A program made the position numbers and the translations under genes. The notes below the pieces were generated by a model, which made no database searches, was not told the DNA's origin, and saw nothing but the letters and a program-made list of their open reading frames with translations. Positions 1 through 5,598 of a stretch of DNA of 7,574 nt are shown here, one piece after another. Location of the stretch: contig JBFWVD010000151.1 in the NCBI GenBank assembly GCA_050246915.1, positions 1 to 7,574 of the forward strand. Direction: 5' to 3'. Within the stretch, counting starts at the first letter, position 1. Every line of letters begins with the position of its first letter. Source of the DNA: JBFWVD01 sp050246915. Its GTDB lineage: Bacteria; Actinomycetota; Acidimicrobiia; Acidimicrobiales; Ilumatobacteraceae.

Positions 1-1320
1 AGCTTCGACGAGCTCCGCGACGATGGCGAGACCCAAACCCGAACTCGACTCGCCCCGCACCGGCTGATGCTTGGACACGTACAGGCGCTCGAAGACATGG
101 GGCAGGTCGGCCGGTGCGATGCTGGGGCCATCGTCGTCGATGCAGATCACCGCTGACCCGTCCTCGGTGCGAGCCGACACCCACACCGTGGTGCGAGCGA
201 ACTTGCGGGCGTTCTCGACCAGATTGGCCACCACCTGTCCGAGGCGATGGGGATCGCCGTCGATGCTGATGGCATCGGGGGCGTCGATCACGATCTCGAT
301 GCCGTGTTGCTGCGAGGCGCGTCTGTGTCCGGCCGCGATGTCGGCGACCAGGCCAGCGACGTCGACACGCTGTCGTTCGAGCGTGAACCCGGTCGATCGG
401 AGCTTGGCCAACTCGAGCAGATCGCGCACCAACCGTTCCAACCGTGCCGCCTCGCTGCGGATGATCTCTGCAGAGCGCGCCGGGTCGTCGGACGCGCCGT
501 CGGCGATCGCTTCGGCGAAGCCACGGATCGAGGTGAGGGGAGTGCGTAGATCGTGGCTCACCGACATGAGGAACTGCTCCTCGACGCCCTTCGAACGCTG
601 CAGCGATCCAGCCATCTGGTTCACTGCCCTCGATAGTTGCGCCAGTTCATCGGTGGCGTCAGCGTCGGGCTCCTGGACGCGTGCGTCGAGTTGGCCATCG
701 GCGATGCGATGTGCCGCGGCCTCCACGTCGCGCAATGGGCCGGTGAGGCGCCGGCTCAGCCACAACGCGACGAGCGACGCCAAGAGCAGAGCGATGAGCG
801 CCGCCCATCCGAACCAGCGGCCAGCGGTCCGTAGCTCGCGATCGACGCTCTCCGTGACCACGATGACCGCGGGTCTACCCGAACGGGTCGGTACTCCCGC
901 AAGGGCGAACGCGCTGCGGCCGCGTACGCCGCTGACCACCACCCCAGGACCGTCGCTGGCGGCGCGGACATCGCTCAGACGCACCGGTCCGGGGATTGGA
1001 TCGGTGGTTGCACCGGCGTCGTCCAACACCACGGTGTAGATGCCGTCGAGTCGCAGAATGCGGCGCATCAGCTTCAAGATGCTGGCGCGTAGCTCGCCGT
1101 CGCGGGTGGCATTGTCGTCGGCGACGTCAGCAATCGGATCGTTGAGCTGGATCGACTGCAGCCCGCTGAGTCCATCGGAGATCTCCGCCACCTGCTCGCG
1201 CAACCGTTCTTGCGTGCTGCGTCGGGCCTCGATCCGGGCGAACACCAAGGTCCCTGCACCGGCCAGGACGAGCGCGGTCAAGGTGACCGACACGATGGCA
1301 ATCATGAGCCGACGGGTCAT
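1..1320 (-). CDS. Sensor histidine kinase, membrane-bound, HAMP-HisKA-HATPase (3' end missing)
   Basis: Reading the minus strand from the ATG at 1320 gives 440 codons open to the window edge; only a short C-terminal tail should be missing. A membrane segment lies at about residues 7-24, then an extracytoplasmic sensor region (25-167) of unrecognised ligand, a second membrane helix (168-188) and a HAMP linker (about 189-240). The H-box SVSHDLRTPLTS carries the phospho-accepting His256. The ATP-binding domain has an N-box NLVENARKFA (366-375), a G1-like DDDGPSIAP (395-403) and a G2 box SGLGLAIV (427-434). The family autophosphorylates on His and passes phosphate to a response regulator, here surely the gene just upstream. 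G1 normally reads DxGxG; the second Gly is Ser400 here. No Shine-Dalgarno precedes the ATG, and no ATG, GTG or TTG lies in frame between it and the regulator stop, so translation probably depends on coupling. The signal sensed is unknown. Confidence 0.93.
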   Translation of the reverse strand, partial: MTRRLMIAIVSVTLTALVLAGAGTLVFARIEARRSTQERLREQVAEISDGLSGLQSIQLNDPIADVADDNATRDGELRASILKLMRRILRLDGIYTVVLDDAGATTDPIPGPVRLSDVRAASDGPGVVVSGVRGRSAFALAGVPTRSGRPAVIVVTESVDRELRTAGRWFGWAALIALLLASLVALWLSRRLTGPLRDVEAAAHRIADGQLDARVQEPDADATDELAQLSRAVNQMAGSLQRSKGVEEQFLMSVSHDLRTPLTSIRGFAEAIADGASDDPARSAEIIRSEAARLERLVRDLLELAKLRSTGFTLERQRVDVAGLVADIAAGHRRASQQHGIEIVIDAPDAISIDGDPHRLGQVVANLVENARKFARTTVWVSARTEDGSAVICIDDDGPSIAPADLPHVFERLYVSKHQPVRGESSSGLGLAIVAELVEA

Positions 1321-1388
1321 GGAATCGCCGGGCTGATCATTGCCGGGCTGAGGATTGCCGGGCTGAGGACGTCGAGGCCGCGATGCAT
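1317..1388 (-). CDS. Possible 23-codon coupling mini-ORF between regulator and kinase
   Basis: One base after the regulator's TGA an ATG (1388-1386) opens a 23-residue frame. Its TGA (1319-1317) overlaps the kinase ATG as ATGA. The predicted peptide is repetitive (LSPAI, LSPAM, ISPAI) because it crosses the 15-nt tandem repeats. Ribosomes terminating at the regulator could reinitiate here and be delivered to the kinase start, which lacks its own Shine-Dalgarno. The peptide resembles no protein I know. Equally likely, it is a chance frame in repeated DNA. Confidence 0.2.
   Translation of the reverse strand: MHRGLDVLSPAILSPAMISPAIP
1322..1366. repeat. Three tandem 15-nt repeats in the regulator-kinase spacer
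   Basis: Three consecutive 15-nt units (1322-1336, 1337-1351, 1352-1366) each end in the identical 10-mer GCCGGGCTGA. The first bases of each unit vary. On the coding (minus) strand and in the kinase frame they would encode PQPGN-like repeats, but no start codon in that frame precedes them. They fill most of the gap between the two genes, and the copy number may vary by slippage. Confidence 0.85.
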
Positions 1389-1389
1389 G

Positions 1390-2067
1390 TCATCCGAGCC
1401 GGTATCCGACGCCCCACACGGTCGTGAGGGGCAGAGCGTCACCGAGCTTCTTGCGCAGCTGACGAACGTGTACGTCGACGGTGCGATCGTCGCCGTACCA
1501 GTCCGGGCCCCACACGCTCTCGAGCAGCTGGGCTCGCGATCGCACCAGACCAGCGTGATGGGCGAGATGCGCGAGGAGATCGAACTCCCTCGTCGCCAGC
1601 GCAACGGGCGCTCCTGCCACGGACACCTCGCGGCGCCCGAGGTCGACCGAAACGTCGCCGACGCGAAGGACCTGCTCCGTGGTAGCCGGTGATGCCGCGT
1701 CCTCGACCCGGCGCAAGATCGCTTTCACGCGCGCCATCACTTCGCGTGGGGAGAACGGTTTGGTGACGTAGTCATCGGCGCCGAGTTCGAGGCCGAGCAC
1801 CCGATCGAACTCGTCGTCGCGGGCAGTGAGGAAGAGCACAGGCACCTTGGAGGTGGTGCGGACGCGTCGGCACAGCTCGAATCCGTCGATTCCGGGCAGG
1901 CCGATGTCGAAGATGCACAACACAGGGCGTTCGCGCCCGATGATCTCGAGGCCGGTCTCTCCGCTGTCGGCGAGGAGGACCCGGAAGCCATCCTTGCGCA
2001 GATACATGTCGAGGAGGTCGGCGATGTGATGATCGTCCTCGACCACGACCACGGTGCGTTCGCTCAT
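1390..2067 (-). CDS. OmpR/PhoB-family response regulator
   Basis: The 225-residue protein is normal length for a two-domain response regulator. The receiver domain (about 5-120) shows the acidic pair D11/D12, the phospho-acceptor D54 in FDIGLPGIDGF, T81 in LTARD and K103 in TKPFSPRE. The C-terminal winged-helix DNA-binding domain (about 133-225) includes REFDLLAHLA, the recognition-helix region DDRTVDVHVRQLRKKLG and the ending VWGVGYRLG. Phosphorylation by the kinase encoded just downstream should promote dimerisation and binding to direct-repeat sites. I chose the ATG at 2067 over the ATG at 2073 because the AAGGAG at 2079-2074 abuts the upper ATG but lies 6 nt from the lower one. The gene is divergent from trpC, so autoregulation from the shared intergenic region is plausible. 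Target genes are unknown; control of trp genes is only a positional guess. Confidence 0.95.
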   Translation of the reverse strand: MSERTVVVVEDDHHIADLLDMYLRKDGFRVLLADSGETGLEIIGRERPVLCIFDIGLPGIDGFELCRRVRTTSKVPVLFLTARDDEFDRVLGLELGADDYVTKPFSPREVMARVKAILRRVEDAASPATTEQVLRVGDVSVDLGRREVSVAGAPVALATREFDLLAHLAHHAGLVRSRAQLLESVWGPDWYGDDRTVDVHVRQLRKKLGDALPLTTVWGVGYRLG

Positions 2068-2073
2068 CGACAT

Positions 2074-2079
2074 CTCCTT
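2074..2079 (-). promoter_or_regulatory. Ribosome binding site of the response regulator
   Basis: AAGGAG on the minus strand touches the first ATG (2073) directly, which is too close to work. It sits 6 nt before the second ATG (2067), so it decides for the shorter 225-residue product. Confidence 0.7.
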
Positions 2080-2148
2080 CGAGTTACCGGGGGACCGGCC
2101 GTGCCCGCTGAGCCGTCTCCGGGGATTTCATCGGCACCGTCGGGTTCT

Positions 2149-2171
2149 GTTCCAACATTGGGTCGTTCCAA
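2149..2171. promoter_or_regulatory. Direct repeat GTTCCAA-N9-GTTCCAA, candidate operator
   Basis: Two identical 7-mers (2149-2155 and 2165-2171) lie 16 bp apart in the divergent region between the response regulator and trpC. The right copy ends 19 bp before the -10-like TAGGGT at 2191, so it overlaps the expected -35 position for trpC. OmpR-family regulators usually bind direct repeats, though commonly with about 10-11 bp periodicity, so the spacing is not a perfect fit. The site could serve the neighbouring regulator or another protein. Confidence 0.3.
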
Positions 2172-2190
2172 GGTGGCGGTGCCTGGTCGA

Positions 2191-2196
2191 TAGGGT
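2191..2196 (+). promoter_or_regulatory. Candidate -10 hexamer for the trpC-trpB2 transcript
   Basis: TAGGGT fits the actinobacterial TANNNT pattern. No good -35 is visible. A transcript starting about 7-10 nt downstream would begin close to the ATG at 2206, which opens a short leader frame ending on the trpC start. Confidence 0.3.
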
Positions 2197-2205
2197 GCCG
2201 GAGAG

Positions 2206-2238
2206 ATGTTGTCGAAGTGTGAAGAGCGGGAACGATGA
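2206..2238 (+). CDS. Possible 10-codon leader ORF coupled to trpC
   Basis: An ATG 9 nt after the TAGGGT hexamer opens a 10-codon frame (MLSKCEERER). Its TGA at 2236-2238 overlaps the trpC ATG at 2235-2237 in the ATGA arrangement. The position suits a leaderless upstream ORF that hands ribosomes to trpC. It contains no Trp codon, so it is not a classic trp attenuator peptide. It is very short and may be coincidental. Confidence 0.3.
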   Translation: MLSKCEERER

Positions 2239-3047
2239 CCACCTATCTCGACGCCATCCTTGCCGCTCATCGCACCGCTGCCGCGGCTGATCACCGATCG
2301 TTGGCAGCGCTCGAGGCGCAGGCTGCGGACATGGCGGCCCCTCGCGGATTCGCCCGGGCCCTTCGCCAGGTCGACGGGCTCGGCGTGATCGCCGAGGTCA
2401 AGCGCCGATCACCGTCGAAAGGTGCCCTGCGACCTGATCTCGATCCGGCGGAGACCGCCCGCTTGTACGCCGCCGGTGACGCCACATGCCTGAGCGTCCT
2501 CACCGACGTCGATCACTTCGGTGGATCGGCCGATGACCTGCGGGCCGCTCGCGCAGCGGTGGCACTACCAGTGCTGCGCAAGGACTTCACGGTGTGTGCC
2601 GCCGATGTGTACGACGCTCGCATCATGGGCGCCGATTGCGTGCTGCTCATCGCCGCCGCGCTCGATGACGTCGAGCTGGCCGAGCTGCACCTGCGCGCTG
2701 TCGATGTCGGTCTCGACGTGCTCGTCGAGATCCACGACGAAGCCGAACTCGAGCGAGCGCTGCGGGTTGACGCCACGCTGGTCGGTGTCAACCAGCGTGA
2801 CTTGATCACGTTCGCCGTCGATCACGAGCGGGCCATGCGCATGGCACCGCAGATGCCAGCAGGGGTGATCCGCGTCGCCGAGTCCGGTGTGCGTGGTCCC
2901 GCAGATGCCGCCGATCTCGCGCGAGCGGGCTATCACGCCGTGCTCGTGGGTGAATCGGTGGTGACCAGCAACAACCCGTCAGAGGCGGTGGCCGCGCTTC
3001 GACGTTCGACAAACCACACAACGCGCGCACCTGAGGGAAGTGCATGA
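2235..3047 (+). CDS. trpC: Indole-3-glycerol-phosphate synthase
   Basis: The 270-residue single-domain (beta/alpha)8 enzyme converts CdRP to indole-3-glycerol phosphate with loss of CO2 and water, the step before tryptophan synthase. Family motifs are all present: VIAEVKRRSPSKG with E54 and K56, LSVLTDVDHFGGS (87-98), VLRKDFTV with K116, GADCVLLIAAAL, LVEIHDEAEL with E165, GVNQRDL with N186 and R188, and RVAESGVRG with E217-S218. The loop reads NQRDL where NNRDL is common, a mild variation. It is not fused to TrpF, which is encoded separately about 2.5 kb downstream. The last four bases overlap the start of trpB2, so the two are surely co-transcribed and probably translationally coupled. The region before the ATG is only weakly Shine-Dalgarno-like. 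A short leader ORF overlaps the start. The C-terminal 10-12 residues (NHTTRAPEGSA) look like a non-conserved tail. Confidence 0.97.
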   Translation: MTTYLDAILAAHRTAAAADHRSLAALEAQAADMAAPRGFARALRQVDGLGVIAEVKRRSPSKGALRPDLDPAETARLYAAGDATCLSVLTDVDHFGGSADDLRAARAAVALPVLRKDFTVCAADVYDARIMGADCVLLIAAALDDVELAELHLRAVDVGLDVLVEIHDEAELERALRVDATLVGVNQRDLITFAVDHERAMRMAPQMPAGVIRVAESGVRGPADAADLARAGYHAVLVGESVVTSNNPSEAVAALRRSTNHTTRAPEGSA

Positions 3048-4297
3048 TGAAATTCACGTTGACGTCCGATCAGATCCCCACTGCGTGGTTCAACGCGTTG
3101 CCCCGGCTCCCCGAGCCGATGCTGCCGCCGTTGCACCCCGGCACTCGGGAGCCGGCCACACCCGATGACTTCGCACCGCTGTTCCCGATGAGCCTGCTCG
3201 AACAGGAGATGTCGGGAGCGATGGAGATCGACATCCCTGGGGAGGTCATCGACATCTACCGTCTGTGGCGGCCGACTCCATTGGTGCGAGCAGTGCGCTT
3301 GGAGAAGGCGCTCGGCACCCCGGCGCGCATCTACTACAAGGACGAGTCCGTCTCGCCAGCCGGGAGTCACAAGCCCAATACCGCTGTGCCACAAGCGTTC
3401 TACAACGCCAAGGAAGGCATCAAGCGGCTCACCACCGAGACCGGTGCCGGTCAGTGGGGTACGTCGCTGGCCTTCGCCTGCGCGCAGTACGGCATCGAGT
3501 GCAAGGTGTACATGGTGCGGGCCTCGTACAACCAGAAGCCCTATCGCCGCATGCTCATGGAGACCTGGGGCGCCAACTGTGTGCCGAGCCCCGTGAACGA
3601 TCCGGACTCACCCGGATCACTCGGGTTGGCCATCAGTGACGCCGTCGCCGATTGTGTGCAGCGGGCCGATACGCACTACGCGCTCGGGTCGGTGCTGAAC
3701 CACGTGTTGCTGCACCAGACGATCATCGGTCTCGAGGCCAAGGAGCAGTTGGCGATGGCTGGCGAGACTCGGCCCGATGTGGTCCTCGCGTCATGCGGTG
3801 GCGGATCGAACCTCGGTGGCATCACGCTGCCGTTCATGGAGGACCCAGCGGTGCGTCTGGTGGCCGTCGAACCGTCGTCGTGCCCGACGCTCACCGCCGG
3901 CCGGTTCGAGTACGACTTCGGCGACGCGGTTGGCATGACTCCGCTCATGCCGATGTACACGCTCGGCCACGACTTCATGCCTCCGTCGATCCACGCCGGT
4001 GGACTGCGCTATCACGGCGACTCGCCGATCATCTCGCTGCTGGTGAAGGCCGGGCGGATGGAGGCGGTGGCGTACCCGCAGTCGAAGACCTTCGAGGCGG
4101 CGAAGATGTTCGCCACGGTCGAGGGCAAGCTGTGCGCGCCGGAGACGGGGCACAGCATCCGCGCTGCCATCGATGAAGCGCTGGCGTGCAAGGAGACGGG
4201 GGAGGAGAAGGTGATCCTGTTCAACTACAGCGGTCACGGCTTCTTGGACCTGTCGGCCTACGACGATTTCAACAACGGCCGCCTCGTCGACGCCTGA
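3044..4297 (+). CDS. trpB2: Tryptophan synthase beta chain, type 2 (TrpB2)
   Basis: This is a 417-residue PLP enzyme of the TrpB2 branch, recognisable by its long N-terminal extension (LPPLHPGTREPATPDD at 28-42), the IYYKDESVSPAGSHKPN block with the PLP-binding Lys110, and ETGAGQWGT (132-140), where canonical TrpB has ETGAGQHGV. E132 is the expected catalytic glutamate. CGGGSNLGG (251-259) holds the PLP phosphate, and Ser396 in NYSGHG should contact the pyridine nitrogen. The family condenses indole with L-serine to L-tryptophan. Type-2 enzymes generally associate poorly with TrpA and are thought to salvage free indole. It begins inside the trpC stop (ATGA overlap), with GAGGGA at 3033-3038 as RBS; an ATG one codon later (3047) is an alternative start. 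A normal trpB lies at 6442, so this gene is a second, divergent beta subunit. Confidence 0.95.
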   Translation: MMKFTLTSDQIPTAWFNALPRLPEPMLPPLHPGTREPATPDDFAPLFPMSLLEQEMSGAMEIDIPGEVIDIYRLWRPTPLVRAVRLEKALGTPARIYYKDESVSPAGSHKPNTAVPQAFYNAKEGIKRLTTETGAGQWGTSLAFACAQYGIECKVYMVRASYNQKPYRRMLMETWGANCVPSPVNDPDSPGSLGLAISDAVADCVQRADTHYALGSVLNHVLLHQTIIGLEAKEQLAMAGETRPDVVLASCGGGSNLGGITLPFMEDPAVRLVAVEPSSCPTLTAGRFEYDFGDAVGMTPLMPMYTLGHDFMPPSIHAGGLRYHGDSPIISLLVKAGRMEAVAYPQSKTFEAAKMFATVEGKLCAPETGHSIRAAIDEALACKETGEEKVILFNYSGHGFLDLSAYDDFNNGRLVDA

Positions 4298-4304
4298 CGG
4301 CCCG

Positions 4305-4370
4305 CCAGACTGGCGCCGGCGCCAGTCTGGAGTCTGTGGACACAAATGGTGTCCACAGACTCCAGAGTTC
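4305..4370 (+). repeat. 66-nt structured repeat, copy 1
   Basis: This copy begins 8 nt after the trpB2 stop. It consists of a perfect 26-nt palindrome (4305-4330, half-site CCAGACTGGCGCC) followed by an 18-bp hairpin (4326-4366). The reverse complement of 6313-6378 aligns without gaps: 28/30 matches over the palindrome part, 7/24 in the centre of the second hairpin, and 11/12 at the far end ending CTCCAGAGTTC. Conserved ends, divergent centre and equal length suggest a family of palindromic intergenic elements of the REP/MITE sort. I do not recognise a named family. Confidence 0.85.
4326..4366 (+). terminator. 18-bp hairpin after trpB2, candidate terminator
   Basis: Bases 4326-4343 pair perfectly with 4349-4366 around a 5-nt AAATG loop. 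No T-tract follows, so this would be a U-less terminator, or an mRNA 3'-end stabiliser, of the trpC-trpB2 transcript. Its 5' arm shares five bases with the preceding 26-nt palindrome, so both stems cannot form fully at once. Confidence 0.45.
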
Positions 4371-4467
4371 GGGCGGCCACCTTGGCTGTCATATGCGATG
4401 CGGCCGGGTGGCACCACGCTGCGTGGCCGGGTGTCCGGCAAGATCGTTCTGGTTTCGCCTAGATTCC

Positions 4468-4495
4468 CTCAAGGTTTTGTCGGTGATGGGCCGAT
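4468..4495 (+). promoter_or_regulatory. Candidate sigma-28/FliA-type promoter for the collagen-like gene
   Basis: CTCAAG (4468-4473) and GCCGAT (4490-4495) resemble the -35 (CTCA or TAAA) and -10 (GCCGAT) elements of FliA/SigD-type promoters. The spacing is one or two bases longer than usual. Transcription would begin near 4503, leaving a leader of about 60 nt before the ATG. The rest of the 268-nt gap 4298-4565 holds copy 1 of the structured repeat and no gene that I can support. Confidence 0.35.
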
Positions 4496-4551
4496 TGACC
4501 CAGTGGTCTGCCGGGCTCGGCCTCTGCGCTGATGGCAGGCACGTGGATCTC

Positions 4552-4558
4552 GGGAGGA
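4552..4558 (+). promoter_or_regulatory. Ribosome binding site of the collagen-like gene
   Basis: GGGAGGA lies 7 nt before the ATG at 4566. It is the best Shine-Dalgarno on the plus strand and contrasts with trpF and trpB, which have none. This fits an independently expressed gene with a real 5' leader. Confidence 0.75.
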
Positions 4559-4565
4559 TTGCAAC

Positions 4566-5540
4566 ATGGCAGGTCGTATTCGTGAGGTGCTGAGCAATCG
4601 GCGCAGCCGGCGGTTCGTCGGCGTTGGTTCCGCAGTCGTGCTCGCCAGCACGCTCGGTGTCATCAACTACGTAAACGCAGCACCAATTGCCGGTCCAAGT
4701 TCGTTGTTCGTGCCGGTTAGCCCCGAACGCATCCTCGATACCCGACCGGCACCGGACGGCCCCATTGGCGTGCCGAGCGCGGCGCCACTGGTCGGCAACA
4801 ACGGCGCGTGCACGCCGACCGAACTGCAGATCACCGGTGCCACCACTGGTGTTCCGACGAACGCCACCGCCGTCGTGCTGAACGTGACGGTGACCCGCCC
4901 CGACAAGGACAGCGTGCTCACCATCTGGCCGACCGGCTTGCCGATGCCACGCGTGTCGAACATGAACTGGGTCATCAACCGCACGATCGCCAACCTCGTC
5001 ACCGTCCAACTCGGCTCTGGCGGGCGAGTGAGTTTCTGCAACTACAACGGCAACGTCGACGTTATCGCCGACATCGCCGGCTACTACGTCGTGAGCACCG
5101 GCACGGTCGGCCCTGCTGGACCCCAGGGGCCGGCGGGAACGCCAGGCGCGGCGGGTACCCCAGGCACCCCAGGGGCGACGATCCTTTCCGGGGCCGGCGC
5201 TCCATCTGGAGGGGCCGATGGGGACTTCTATTTCCGTACCAGTAATGGCACGCTCTATGGGCCGAAGGCTGCAGGTGCCTGGCCCGGTTCTGGAACGAGC
5301 CTCGTGGGTCCGGCAGGGACCAACGGCACAAGCCCGACTGTCAGCCCGGCGACGACTGGGACCCCCGGCACCGACTCGTCGACTGCTACCTGCGCCACAG
5401 GCACGCTTATCGGTGGCTACTACACAATCTCCGGAGCGACCGCCACGGATACCATCACGACGGGCGTCTCGGGCAACGTCTACACCGCGTCGGTAACCGG
5501 TACCGGTCTTGTGACGGCACACGCGTCATGCATCGCCTGA
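4566..5540 (+). CDS. Secreted surface protein with short collagen-like Gly-X-Y stretch
   Basis: The 324-residue product starts with an Arg-rich n-region (about 4-16) and a hydrophobic core (17-37), then a likely signal-peptidase site after VNA (about residue 38). Residues 48-175 form a domain often seen in secreted actinobacterial proteins: FVPVSPERILDTRP, then NATAVVLNVTVT, LTIWPTG and VIADIAGYYV. It contains Cys82 and Cys158, probably a disulfide. Eight perfect Gly-X-Y triplets follow (182-205), then a GDFYFRTSNGTLYGPK segment (219-234) of the type that accompanies bacterial collagen-like repeats, and a second short GPAGTNG stretch. The C-terminal Thr/Gly-rich region (257-324) has Cys276 and Cys322 and matches no domain I know. 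No LPXTG anchor or C-terminal membrane helix is visible, so it is probably released or non-covalently bound. A function in adhesion or as an envelope or appendage component is inference. It has no evident link to the surrounding trp genes. Confidence 0.9.
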   Translation: MAGRIREVLSNRRSRRFVGVGSAVVLASTLGVINYVNAAPIAGPSSLFVPVSPERILDTRPAPDGPIGVPSAAPLVGNNGACTPTELQITGATTGVPTNATAVVLNVTVTRPDKDSVLTIWPTGLPMPRVSNMNWVINRTIANLVTVQLGSGGRVSFCNYNGNVDVIADIAGYYVVSTGTVGPAGPQGPAGTPGAAGTPGTPGATILSGAGAPSGGADGDFYFRTSNGTLYGPKAAGAWPGSGTSLVGPAGTNGTSPTVSPATTGTPGTDSSTATCATGTLIGGYYTISGATATDTITTGVSGNVYTASVTGTGLVTAHASCIA

Positions 5541-5553
5541 CCTAATCCCAGCT

Positions 5554-5598
5554 TCTTCACCGGCATCGGCACTAGCGTCGTGCCGGTGCTGGTGAAGA
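5554..5598 (+). promoter_or_regulatory. 19-bp hairpin containing the trpF start codon
   Basis: Bases 5554-5572 pair with 5580-5598 over 19 positions, 17 Watson-Crick and two G-T, around a 7-nt loop (5573-5579). All three possible GTG starts of trpF (5580, 5586, 5592) lie in the 3' arm. In a transcript reading through from the collagen-like gene the start would be buried. The hairpin could also terminate the upstream transcript, although no T-tract follows. Confidence 0.6.
5573..5578 (+). promoter_or_regulatory. Candidate -10 hexamer for a leaderless trpF transcript
   Basis: TAGCGT fits TANNNT and occupies the hairpin loop. A start point about 7 nt downstream would fall on or next to the GTG at 5586, giving a leaderless mRNA that lacks the 5' arm of the hairpin. 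The surrounding TAGCGTCGT resembles TACCGTCGT before trpB. Confidence 0.35.

Noticed and set aside
71..1039. Long plus-strand open frame of 322 codons opposite the histidine kinase
   Set aside because: It is Ser/Arg/Thr-rich with no domain. The minus strand carries a complete kinase domain order with H, N and G2 boxes in this interval.
1322..1366. CRISPR-like array
   Set aside because: The 15-nt units are directly contiguous, with no spacers and only three copies.
2074..2234. Trp attenuator or T-box leader before trpC
   Set aside because: The region is short, the only leader frame lacks Trp codons, and I see no terminator/antiterminator pair or T-box sequence.
3791..4441. Minus-strand open frame of 216 codons over the end of trpB2 and the repeat
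   Set aside because: The product is Arg/His-rich and without motifs, and most of it lies opposite conserved TrpB2 sequence.
4389..5522. Minus-strand open frame of 377 codons opposite the collagen-like gene
   Set aside because: Its product is Arg/Gly-rich and featureless, as expected from the complement of high-GC codons. The plus strand has an RBS, signal peptide and recognisable domains.
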